46,358 bases of DNA from Bacteroidales bacterium (lineage in GTDB: Bacteria; Bacteroidota; Bacteroidia; Bacteroidales; UBA932). A model generated the notes under the pieces. The model was not told where the DNA came from, did no database searches, and worked only from the letters and a program-made list of their open reading frames with translations. The translations under genes and the position numbers were made by a program. Positions 25,331 through 32,934 of the stretch are shown piece after piece (positions within the stretch are counted from its first letter, which is position 1; each line of letters starts with the position of its first letter). Where the stretch lies: the NCBI GenBank assembly GCA_024401895.1, contig JAKSKE010000009.1:1-46358 (forward strand). The letters run 5' to 3'.

Positions 25331-26260
25331 TCAATAGAGGGGAGAGGGATATATTCCCTTTTCTACAAGTTCGGCGAATTTTGCTACAACCCCGGGACGG
25401 TCTTCGGGGAAGGTTACACCAAACCACTTTGAGCTCGTGCCCAGCACGGTGGTTCCTGCGGTTCCGGCTTTAATCAGACAGTCGATTACGTACGGAATGT
25501 AAAATTCTTTCTTGAGTTCGGTGCCGTAAGCGGCAAGGAAATCGGCGAATGCCTTTTCGCTGTGCGCGAAGTAATCGGGGGTGAATCCCCACATATTCAT
25601 AGAGCAGAGGTCGGTGCCGTTTACTTCAACCTTTTCTTTTGTATTGCTGTTTATACCGAAGATTCGGCCGTCGCCCTCTTTAATTACCTCCAAATGCTCT
25701 ACAACGCTGGTGAGTTTGCGGTCTTTGTCGTAAGAGCAGATGCCGCGGGAAACGCTTCCGTTTTCAGAAAGGGTATTCTGGAGTTCAAAACCCACAATGC
25801 AGTACTCGCCGCTGGAGTTGGAATGATTCCGCAGCCATTCTCCCAGAACCATAAAGGAGTCGCGTCCGTAGTAGTCGTCACCGTTGATTACGGCGAAGGG
25901 CTCCTTTATTACGTCTTTTGCCATCAGCACTGCGTGAGCGGTTCCCCAGGGTTTGACGCGTTCGGGATTTACTTCATATCCGGCCGGAATCTTGTCGAGT
26001 TCCTGACTCACGAATGCAAACTGGAGCTTTTCTCCATCGGGGCAGCGGTAGCTGCCGTATTTTCTCTCAACCAATTGTTCGAATTGTGTGCGGAACGAGT
26101 CCCTTACAATGAAGACAACTTTGCCGAAGCCGGCCTGGACTGCATCGTAAATGGAATAATCCAGAATGGTTTCCCCGTTGGGGCCAAGGGTGTCGAGTTG
26201 TTTAAGTCCACCGTAACGGCTTCCCATTCCGGCGGCCAAAGCAAGAAGTGTAGGTTTCAT
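25331..26260 (-). CDS. sugar nucleotidyltransferase family protein
   Basis: 309 aa. N-terminal nucleotide loop LALAAGMGSRYGGLKQLDTLGPNG, then VVFIVRDSF, PWGTAHAVL and metal-binding VINGDDYYG. The fold is that of sugar-1-phosphate uridylyl/thymidylyltransferases, but the GSRYGGLKQ loop differs from RmlA/GalU and marks a separate family common in Bacteroidota. A UTP:hexosamine- or hexose-1-phosphate role is plausible given the NahK-like and galE genes 8-10 kb away. First gene of a two-gene leftward operon with CPBP. Confidence 0.8.
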   Translation of the reverse strand: MKPTLLALAAGMGSRYGGLKQLDTLGPNGETILDYSIYDAVQAGFGKVVFIVRDSFRTQFEQLVERKYGSYRCPDGEKLQFAFVSQELDKIPAGYEVNPERVKPWGTAHAVLMAKDVIKEPFAVINGDDYYGRDSFMVLGEWLRNHSNSSGEYCIVGFELQNTLSENGSVSRGICSYDKDRKLTSVVEHLEVIKEGDGRIFGINSNTKEKVEVNGTDLCSMNMWGFTPDYFAHSEKAFADFLAAYGTELKKEFYIPYVIDCLIKAGTAGTTVLGTSSKWFGVTFPEDRPGVVAKFAELVEKGIYPSPLY

Positions 26261-26289
26261 ATTTCAATATATGTGTTTTTAATTTTTTA

Positions 26290-26307
26290 CAAAATTACTT
26301 ATTTTTG
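26290..26307. promoter_or_regulatory. paired divergent -7 boxes
   Basis: Minus-strand TAATTTTG (26297-26290) serves the nucleotidyltransferase (ATG 26260); plus-strand TATTTTTG (26300-26307) serves the DivIC-like gene (ATG 26325). Only two bases separate them. No clear -33 elements. Confidence 0.4.
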
Positions 26308-26324
26308 CGAGAATACTCATTCGT

Positions 26325-26603
26325 ATGAATAAAAAATCAAATACAGGCTGGAGATTCTATCTTATTGCGGCGCTCATCTTCATAGCGTTTCTGTTCATTA
26401 AAAAGAACAATGTGGTACATTGGATACAGTCTGCACGCAACATAGACCGGCAGGAAGAAACCATCCGCCGTTACAATGAATCCATAGAACAGATGGATTC
26501 CCGTCTTCACGGGTTGGAAAACAGTCTGGACACCCTTGAAACCTATGCCCGTGAAAACTTCAATTTCGTCAAGCCCGGCGAGGACGTTTACCTTTTATAT
26601 TAA
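26325..26603 (+). CDS. DivIC/FtsB-like septum formation initiator
   Basis: 92 aa, typical of the family: short basic cytoplasmic start, one transmembrane helix (about 11-25, YLIAALIFIAFLFIK), then a coiled coil (about 35-80, QEETIRRYNESIEQMDSRLHGLENSL) and the closing YARENFNFVKPGEDVYLL. The last motif corresponds to the YxRExFxMxKPGE signature of Bacteroidota DivIC proteins. It links FtsQ/FtsL-type partners in the divisome. It lies 84 bases upstream of the membrane kinase, which has its own -7 box. Confidence 0.85.
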   Translation: MNKKSNTGWRFYLIAALIFIAFLFIKKNNVVHWIQSARNIDRQEETIRRYNESIEQMDSRLHGLENSLDTLETYARENFNFVKPGEDVYLLY

Positions 26604-26631
26604 ACCTATTTTATTTTTTTGAAAATAAATT

Positions 26632-26639
26632 TAAATTTG
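26632..26639 (+). promoter_or_regulatory. -7 box of the kinase locus
   Basis: TAAATTTG, 48 bases before the ATG at 26688. A TTTG at 26618-26621 is too close to be its -33 element. Suggests that the phosphorylation locus is transcribed separately from the DivIC-like gene. Confidence 0.4.
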
Positions 26640-26687
26640 CGAGGTCTAGCTAATTCGCCACTGGAATAACTATTAAAAAAATAAGAT

Positions 26688-28283
26688 ATGGTATTGGAAA
26701 ATGGTGCTGTTTTTGCCGACAGATACATCCTTGTCAAATTATTGGGTAAAGGAGGCTTCTCTGAGGTTTGGCTGGCACAAGACAATAAATCGGGACTGGA
26801 CATTGCCCTCAAGGTATATGCCCCCAACGGAGGGCTCGACGACAGGGGAACTGAAATGTTCTCCAAGGAGTTCTCTCTGGTGTTCAACTCAAACCATACC
26901 AATATCCTTACTCCCACCTATTTTGACGTATTCGAAAGGTCTCCCTATCTGATTATGCCTTATTGCGGATCGGGAGGGGGTACATCTCTCATAGGCAAAG
27001 CCACGGCAGATGAAGTTCTTCATCTGATTCACGATGTGGCCGCAGGATTGGCCTACCTGCACAGTCAGAATCCACCTATTATACATCAGGACATTAAGCC
27101 TGACAACATTCTCCTCAACGACCACGGAGATTATGTAATTACCGATTTCGGAATCAGCACCAAGGCCAGAAGCACTTTGCGCAAAAGCGCTATGGCAACT
27201 GAAAATTCCGGGGGAACCTGTGGATATATGGGTCCTGAAAGATTCTCTAAAAATCCCGCTCCGGTCAAAGCCAGTGACATATGGTCTTTGGGTGCAATGG
27301 CCTATGAACTTCTGGAAGGCAATACCCCTTATGGCAACATAGGCGGGGTAATGCAGAAAAACGGCGCAGAAATTCCGGATATCAATGCCGATGTGCCGGA
27401 ATCCCTCAAAGAACTGATCTATTCGTGTCTGGCCCAGGAGACCTGGGACCGGCCTTCGGCTGAAGACATTGTAAAGACTACCGAATCCCTGTTGGCCCAG
27501 AAAGCCGATTTCCCGGGGACCGTGCTGGACAACGGCCAAACGGTGAGGCAGGAAAAACCGGAGAAAAAAGTTAATTGGAAACTGATAATCGGCTGTGGCG
27601 CAGCGGCTGTGGTGGCGATTGTCCTATTCCTTTTGCTAAGCAAGCCGTTTACTCCCAAGGTTGACGAAGAGGCGCAGGCTGCCGCCCTGGCCCGCCTGGA
27701 ATTTGTCAAGGACAGTCTGAGAAATGTGATTCTCGATAACCCCGATGCCAACGGTGGAATAACCGACACAAGTACCGGAGAGAGCATAGAAATATTCACG
27801 TCGGGGTATTATACTGCTTACGGAAAAAAACTGATAAAAGACTCAACCTCTTTCGATACCGGCATTGAGGTCCTGAAAAGGGTTATAGACAAAAAATACA
27901 AGTCATCTGCCGAGGCTGCGGCCGTTATGGCGTATGTGTACGCTATAAGAAATGCAGGTTCCCAGACAGACCATATTTATCTTGGTCTGTTCAATCAGGC
28001 TGTTCTGGAAATGGTAGAGCCGAATCCGTCCTTGTCGGAACAGTACAGCACTCTTGCCCTGGAGCTTGATCCGGGCTGCTACCAGGCAATGTTTGAGAAA
28101 TGTATGGATTTCATCGGGGGTCCCCAAAGAGGTTTTGAACAGCGTCGGCTGGCAGACCTCAGAGATATGTTCGAAGCGGGCAAACAGGCTTCTTTCGATG
28201 CCAACGACCTCGTTTACAATCAGCTGTTTGCCAATTTCGAGGACAAATTCCGCGATGCTATATACAAGAACGTTAAAAAGTAA
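26688..28283 (+). CDS. transmembrane Ser/Thr protein kinase with HQD catalytic loop
   Basis: 531 aa. Cytoplasmic Hanks-type kinase domain (about 10-270): Gly loop GKGGFSEV (20-27), Lys42, catalytic loop HQDIKPDN (133-140), DFG at 153-155, then GGTCGYMGPERF and the DIWSLGAMAYELL helix. The usual HRD Arg is Gln134, making it a non-RD kinase, and APE is GPE. One transmembrane helix at about 299-317 (IIGCGAAAVVAIVLFLLLS). The last 210 residues lie outside the membrane and look helical with TPR-like spacing (SEQYSTLALELDPGCYQAMFEKCM); no PASTA repeats. First gene of the phosphorylation locus; the exported WG-like gene follows 9 bases later. Catalytic Asp, Lys and Asn are kept, so it is probably active. 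Confidence 0.9.
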   Translation: MVLENGAVFADRYILVKLLGKGGFSEVWLAQDNKSGLDIALKVYAPNGGLDDRGTEMFSKEFSLVFNSNHTNILTPTYFDVFERSPYLIMPYCGSGGGTSLIGKATADEVLHLIHDVAAGLAYLHSQNPPIIHQDIKPDNILLNDHGDYVITDFGISTKARSTLRKSAMATENSGGTCGYMGPERFSKNPAPVKASDIWSLGAMAYELLEGNTPYGNIGGVMQKNGAEIPDINADVPESLKELIYSCLAQETWDRPSAEDIVKTTESLLAQKADFPGTVLDNGQTVRQEKPEKKVNWKLIIGCGAAAVVAIVLFLLLSKPFTPKVDEEAQAAALARLEFVKDSLRNVILDNPDANGGITDTSTGESIEIFTSGYYTAYGKKLIKDSTSFDTGIEVLKRVIDKKYKSSAEAAAVMAYVYAIRNAGSQTDHIYLGLFNQAVLEMVEPNPSLSEQYSTLALELDPGCYQAMFEKCMDFIGGPQRGFEQRRLADLRDMFEAGKQASFDANDLVYNQLFANFEDKFRDAIYKNVKK

Positions 28284-28292
28284 GTGGCATAT

Positions 28293-29708
28293 ATGTATAA
28301 ACATCTTATAATTTCCCTTTCAATGTGCTGTATGGCACTGGCCGCATATTCTCAGAATCTGAACTTCATATCTGACGAGTATGATATGATTGAGCCAATG
28401 TCGGACGATTGCTTCAGATACAGACAGAACAACAAAGTCGGAATACTCAAGAGTGACGGAACTCTTGTGCAGGAGTGGACTGCCGATTATATCACGGCTT
28501 TTCACGACGGAATGGCCCTGGTTCTGGTAAAGAGGGACGGCCGTTATCGCCTGCACAGGCTGGTTGACATTGACCTGGAGGTAAGAGACCTTGAAAAGGA
28601 TATGTTCGTAGATGCCTACCCGTTTTATTCGGGCGGATATCTTCCCGTTTATACGAAAACCAATAGAACCGCTTACGGCTTTATTGACAGGTATGGCTCA
28701 ATGGTGCTCAAGGATGAATATCCCGAAATCAAACCCTGCATAAGTGGCAAGGCCCTGGTTGTAAGGGTAAACAGTGGCAGAACCGACAAATGGACAGAGG
28801 TGGATTTGTCAGAACGGACCAAGTCGGTTGTTAAAGGTGTCTTTGGTTCTATTGGTATAAATACCATCAGTATCCCCAAGGAGAATGCGGAATATTATTC
28901 TTCTTGCGAAGACAGGAAAGACATTCTGACATATCTGGACAATTATCATTACAAGACAGAAGCAAACGGGCTCAAGGCTTTCAAGGACGACGACACAGGG
29001 CTTTACGGGTATAAGGACGCTTACGGCTATGTAGCAGTTCCGTCCCAGTTCAAATTTGCTTCAGATTTCATTAACGAAACGGCTGCGGTTACCCTGCCTA
29101 ACGGAAAGGCCAGGCTTATGAGGCTGCAAGGAAAGCCGGCAAGGCTCATTTCCAGCTATGTCCTGGATGCTACAGGGAACTATACTTTCCGTTTCCATCT
29201 GATTCTGCCCTCGGAAGTGCAGAAAAAAGTGGACGCAAATCCGTCGTTGCTTACGGTACGTTGCCTTTCCGAATACGGTATAGTTGAAATGCCGGAGCAC
29301 AAGGGCATCAACTACTACGAATTCCGCTCTGGCTCGAAGAAAAAAACCGTGGAGGTAATTTACGACGGCCTTGTAGTGGCAAGGCAGAACCTCGAAAAGG
29401 AATCTGTGGAAATCGTTGACCTTAAACTGTCCGCTTCCAGGACTTCGGTAAGGGCGAATGTAAATGACAGGGCCAGCGTTCAGTTCACAGTATTCAACCC
29501 CGGTTCCACCGAAGTGACTTTCGAAATCAGCAGTTCGGGAAAATCTGCCAACCTGTCCGAGACCACAATGACGGTGGCCCCCAACAGCTCGGTGAACTTT
29601 ACGGCATCCTACTACAACATAAACACAGATACTTCCAGCACTATTACTATTTCGGGGAACAATATCCTCCAAACGAGTGTCAGAGTTCAACTGAGTACGT
29701 ATTTTTAA
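28293..29708 (+). CDS. exported protein with WG-like repeats and an Ig-like C-terminal domain
   Basis: 471 aa from ATG 28293 (a GTG nine bases earlier is in frame). Signal peptide MYKHLIISLSMCCMALAAYSQ. Residues about 25-300 hold units resembling WG repeats: KVGILKSDGTLVQEW, AYGFIDRYGSMVLKDEYPEI, GLYGYKDAYGYVAVPSQFKF. The last 90 residues (from about LKLSASRTSVRANVN) look like an Ig-fold: NDRASVQFTVFNPGSTEVTF, then VAPNSSVNFTASYYN. It should be periplasmic or surface-exposed and could present a signal to the kinase's outer domain; that is inferred from position alone. Confidence 0.75.
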   Translation: MYKHLIISLSMCCMALAAYSQNLNFISDEYDMIEPMSDDCFRYRQNNKVGILKSDGTLVQEWTADYITAFHDGMALVLVKRDGRYRLHRLVDIDLEVRDLEKDMFVDAYPFYSGGYLPVYTKTNRTAYGFIDRYGSMVLKDEYPEIKPCISGKALVVRVNSGRTDKWTEVDLSERTKSVVKGVFGSIGINTISIPKENAEYYSSCEDRKDILTYLDNYHYKTEANGLKAFKDDDTGLYGYKDAYGYVAVPSQFKFASDFINETAAVTLPNGKARLMRLQGKPARLISSYVLDATGNYTFRFHLILPSEVQKKVDANPSLLTVRCLSEYGIVEMPEHKGINYYEFRSGSKKKTVEVIYDGLVVARQNLEKESVEIVDLKLSASRTSVRANVNDRASVQFTVFNPGSTEVTFEISSSGKSANLSETTMTVAPNSSVNFTASYYNINTDTSSTITISGNNILQTSVRVQLSTYF

Positions 29709-29711
29709 TAT

Positions 29712-30092
29712 ATGAGATGCAATAATTGCGGCTGGGAAAACCCGGACGGCAACATAGTGTGCAGCAAATGCGGCAACCTTCTCGAGAAAAGAAGTTCTCA
29801 CGGCGGCGGAAACGGAGTAATCCATTTTTCCTATTCACCTGTGAGACCGGATTCATATTCGAACCGGGAATCCTCTTCATACGGGAAGTCCGACAAGAAT
29901 CTGAGGACTTGTGCCAAATGCGGATACCCGGCTACAAATTATTCCGACGTATGTCCCTGGTGCGGGACTGCATTTGACTCTGCAAAAGATGTGTTCCGGC
30001 TTGTCTCATTGGAAGGAGACGGAATATCCCTTGAACTCAGGGAGGGGGAGACGGTAGAAATTGGTGGAAAAAAATACAGATTTGAAAAATGA
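29712..30092 (+). CDS. double zinc-ribbon protein
   Basis: 126 aa. Two four-cysteine zinc ribbons: CNNCGWENPDGNIVCSKCGN (residues 3-22) and CAKCGYPATNYSDVCPWCGT (about 68-87). They are joined by a Ser/Gly/Tyr-rich, probably flexible linker with many phosphorylatable residues. A C-terminal segment of about 30 residues is beta-like (DGISLELREGETVEIGGKKYRF) and recalls the start of an FHA or SHOCT-like fold, but I cannot assign it. Cytoplasmic. Its stop overlaps the next kinase start by four bases, so the two are translationally coupled; it may be an adaptor or substrate. Confidence 0.8.
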   Translation: MRCNNCGWENPDGNIVCSKCGNLLEKRSSHGGGNGVIHFSYSPVRPDSYSNRESSSYGKSDKNLRTCAKCGYPATNYSDVCPWCGTAFDSAKDVFRLVSLEGDGISLELREGETVEIGGKKYRFEK

Positions 30093-31396
30093 GCGGCCAC
30101 AGTTCATCACATATTGTCCCATCGAGATGCGACTGCCGCACCGGTGACCGAATAGACGGCAAATATACTGTCGTCGCTGAACTTGGCAGCGGCTCTTTCG
30201 GCCAGGTGTTCAAGGTCAAGGATTACACGGGGGAAGTTCGGGCTCTCAAACTGCTGCGGCTGTGGGATGTGCCTTCAGACATCCGCGATGCGCTAATAGA
30301 GCGCTTTGATATGGAATTCAAGACCGGACGAATTCCCGACAGGAATCTTGTGCATTCCTCCGACTCCGGCTACCTGAACGGGAACCCTTACTTCGTAATG
30401 GAATTCTGTCCAGGCGGGGATATCTGCAAATACATTGGCAGACGCGATGTGAATATGTCGAGGATTGCCATTGACATATTGAACGGACTTAAGGCATTGC
30501 ACTCCAATGGAAAGGTTCACAGAGACCTGAAACCCGAGAATGTGCTTATCAGGGAAGACGGGTCGGTAGCCCTTACCGACTTCGGTATCAGCGGAGACAA
30601 GAACAAGCGCCTCACCGAAAGAAATATTTTCGGCAAGCCGGCCCAGATGTTCGGTACCTACGCATATATGCCGCCGGAGCAGTCGAACAGAGAAAGGGGA
30701 ATGGCCACGGTTCTTCCCACAACCGATATATTTTCATTCGGTGTGCTGATGTATCAGCTCCTCACCGGAGTCCTTCCGTTCGGGAAATTGGAAGACCACA
30801 ACGATTTGGCTAAATACCTCATAAACAGCAAGGCCGAAAATTGGAACAAAAATGCGTTGGCGGCTGTCCCGAACTCGTCCCAATGGACAAAGCTCATTTC
30901 CGGTTGCCTGAAGGCATCGTGGAAAACCAGGATTCAGAGCGCAGAAGAGGCAATAAAACTGGTTCCCGGAGACAGGTACAGTCCTCGGGTATCTCCCGCA
31001 TCCGCGGCGCAGGCTGAACCGAAGAAGCAACACGCGAAAGGCGTCTATCTGACCATAGCTCAAGGAAAGGATTACGGTGCAGAGTTCAATCTGGCCGAAT
31101 GTCTGGATCCGGTTCATAAAAATCTCATAACGGTGGGGCTGGCTGATTCCAACAACATAACCTTGACCGATTTCAGTGAATCCTATACGTCCAGAAAACA
31201 TTTTTCTATAGAAAAGGGCAGTAAAGACCGGTGGGTGATAAGAGATGGACAGTGGAATGAGCACACACGGGAATGGAAACGCTCCACGAACGGAACCTGG
31301 GTGAATTCCGGCGATGTCGATGACTCCGGTACCGTGCTGTCGGACGGAGATATAATATCGGCAGGAAACATAAAGATAAAATTCAACATTTTCTAA
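30089..31396 (+). CDS. soluble Ser/Thr protein kinase with C-terminal FHA domain
   Basis: 435 aa, no transmembrane helix. Kinase domain about 20-290: Gly loop GSGSFGQV (33-40), Lys54, catalytic HRDLKPEN (144-151), DFG at 164-166, GTYAYMPPEQ and DIFSFGVLMYQLL, all canonical. Linker about 295-320. FHA domain about 322-435: ITVGLADSNNITL, then the phosphothreonine-binding SRKH, then STNGTWVN and SDGDIISAGNIKIKF. The kinase can thus both write and read Thr phosphorylation. Coupled to the zinc-ribbon gene; the FHA/membrane gene follows 15 bases later. Confidence 0.9.
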   Translation: MSGHSSSHIVPSRCDCRTGDRIDGKYTVVAELGSGSFGQVFKVKDYTGEVRALKLLRLWDVPSDIRDALIERFDMEFKTGRIPDRNLVHSSDSGYLNGNPYFVMEFCPGGDICKYIGRRDVNMSRIAIDILNGLKALHSNGKVHRDLKPENVLIREDGSVALTDFGISGDKNKRLTERNIFGKPAQMFGTYAYMPPEQSNRERGMATVLPTTDIFSFGVLMYQLLTGVLPFGKLEDHNDLAKYLINSKAENWNKNALAAVPNSSQWTKLISGCLKASWKTRIQSAEEAIKLVPGDRYSPRVSPASAAQAEPKKQHAKGVYLTIAQGKDYGAEFNLAECLDPVHKNLITVGLADSNNITLTDFSESYTSRKHFSIEKGSKDRWVIRDGQWNEHTREWKRSTNGTWVNSGDVDDSGTVLSDGDIISAGNIKIKFNIF

Positions 31397-31411
31397 CTAA
31401 TACAAATCTAT

Positions 31412-32395
31412 ATGGAAACAAACTACAAAAGGACAGTAGCCGGCTCAATAGGCGCCGGTATCTCCTCTGTTTTCAGTGCTTCGGGAAAGTCATACTATAT
31501 TCTCGAGCACAAGACAGAATCTCAGTTCCACCACGCTGGTGAGTCACAGAAGATTATTATCGACCAGATCGAGATTGGTAGGGCCGCTTCCTGCCAGGTA
31601 AGGTTCGATGAGAGCCAGGACACGGTGAGCAGACGCCACGCCGCAATTGTCAGAGAAGGCAACGGATGGAAAATCATCAATCTCTCACAGACAAATGCAA
31701 CTTTCGTGAACGGACAGCCCATTCAGGGAGAATGGAACCTTTCATCGGGAGATGAAATCCGCCTCTCTTCCAGAGGCCCCGTTATGGGATTCATAGTTCC
31801 TCAGGGCAGCAGCAGTATGGTAAGCAGCATCGGCCTTACCGAGAGAATGAACCTTTTCCGCAAACAGGCACTCCGCCCTTACAAAACTGCCATCATTGTT
31901 ATTTGCGTTGTATTCATTCTTGCTATAGCAGCGCTCGTTGCCTGGAACGTTCACAGCAACAAGCAGTACCAGCAGGCTATCCAGCAGAAGGAGACTGAAA
32001 TTTCAGACATCCATAAGCAGATTGACATTAAGAATATGGAATACGATATTATGAAGCAGCAGCTGGAAAATGCCAAGGACCAGTCTGAAGATGCTATCAA
32101 TGAGATTCGTCAGAAAATGTCAAAGAGCGAAGCCGAGAAACAGGAACTTCTGGACAAGAGCGAAGCCCTCAGAAGCGAAATCGAGTCACTTAAGAAAACG
32201 TCATCGGAGCCAAAAGAAGTTGCACCTGCACCCGCTGCCCCTGCTGTAAATGAGAATGCCGCTCCTAAGGAAAATGCTGCTCCGGCAGAAACTGCAACTA
32301 AGAAAGAAGAAGCCGTAGAGAAAGAACAGCCCAAGAAAAAGACAATTCAGGAATTGATTAATGAAACCAAGCGAGAGGATCCCGTAATTAAGTAA
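31412..32395 (+). CDS. FHA-domain membrane protein with periplasmic coiled coil
   Basis: 327 aa. An N-terminal cytoplasmic FHA domain (about 45-130) has IGRAASCQVRF, SRRHAAIV and NATFVNG. The Gly-Arg and Ser/Arg/His residues that bind phosphothreonine are kept; NGT is NAT. A single transmembrane helix lies at about 158-180 (TAIIVICVVFILAIAALVAWNV). A coiled coil follows (about 185-255, QQKETEISDIHKQIDIKNME and onward), then a Pro/Ala/Glu-rich tail (about 265-305) and a short basic/acidic end. It could carry a phosphorylation signal across the membrane or tether the envelope. Probable substrate or reader of the two kinases. Confidence 0.87.
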   Translation: METNYKRTVAGSIGAGISSVFSASGKSYYILEHKTESQFHHAGESQKIIIDQIEIGRAASCQVRFDESQDTVSRRHAAIVREGNGWKIINLSQTNATFVNGQPIQGEWNLSSGDEIRLSSRGPVMGFIVPQGSSSMVSSIGLTERMNLFRKQALRPYKTAIIVICVVFILAIAALVAWNVHSNKQYQQAIQQKETEISDIHKQIDIKNMEYDIMKQQLENAKDQSEDAINEIRQKMSKSEAEKQELLDKSEALRSEIESLKKTSSEPKEVAPAPAAPAVNENAAPKENAAPAETATKKEEAVEKEQPKKKTIQELINETKREDPVIK

Positions 32396-32423
32396 ACCAA
32401 CTAATTTTTAATATTAACCAGTT

Positions 32424-32861
32424 ATGAAAAAAGTACTTTACATTGTTTTGGCTGCATTGACCTTCACTATGTTCGAAGGCAGCAGCTCTGCACAGACATC
32501 AAGGAACGATGTTGTTATCAGCTGGGATCAGCTCAGCGCAGATGCTTCACTGAGGCAGTTCAAGAAAGCCAGCAAGCAGAACCAGATTGAGATTCTTCAC
32601 AACCTTGTGGCAAAGGCTAATGAAGAGTTCTACAAGTGCAAAGAGATTGGCGACCTCGACGTTCTCAATGATCAGATGGACCTGATTCGTTTTTACTACA
32701 CACAGGCTAAGATGCAGTCAACTTCCATCAACGGCCAAATCAACTCTCTCCAGAGAAAGATAGACAGAGTTGTTCAGAGGTACACCGGCCAGGGCGTTAT
32801 CAAGATTGAAGGCGGCGTTCGCAATCCTTATGTAAACAACGGTCAGGACATTACCGAATAA
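32424..32861 (+). CDS. small exported helical protein of the kinase locus
   Basis: 145 aa, family not recognised. Signal peptide about 1-24 (MKKVLYIVLAALTFTMFEGSSSAQ). The mature part is mostly helical and polar (QFKKASKQNQIEILHNLVAK, then NGQINSLQRKIDRVVQRY) and ends in a short extended tail (IKIEGGVRNPYVNNGQDITE). Coiled-coil pairing with the periplasmic part of the preceding FHA protein is possible. It is the last gene before a strong hairpin. Confidence 0.75.
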   Translation: MKKVLYIVLAALTFTMFEGSSSAQTSRNDVVISWDQLSADASLRQFKKASKQNQIEILHNLVAKANEEFYKCKEIGDLDVLNDQMDLIRFYYTQAKMQSTSINGQINSLQRKIDRVVQRYTGQGVIKIEGGVRNPYVNNGQDITE

Positions 32862-32881
32862 CCTTCTTTTATGCAATTGCA

Positions 32882-32914
32882 ATGGACCGGTACGGCTCAC
32901 AAGTGCCGGTCCAT
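32882..32914 (+). terminator. 12-bp hairpin before the PP2C gene
   Basis: Stem 32882-32893 with 32903-32914 (arms ATGGACCGGTAC and GTGCCGGTCCAT, one G-T pair), loop of nine bases. It is followed by TT, then A-rich sequence, and a T6 run only at 32925-32930. A partial terminator or an RNA-stabilising hairpin would both fit. It lies 20 bases after the small exported gene's stop. Confidence 0.5.
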
Positions 32915-32934
32915 TTAAAAAACTTTTTTATACT

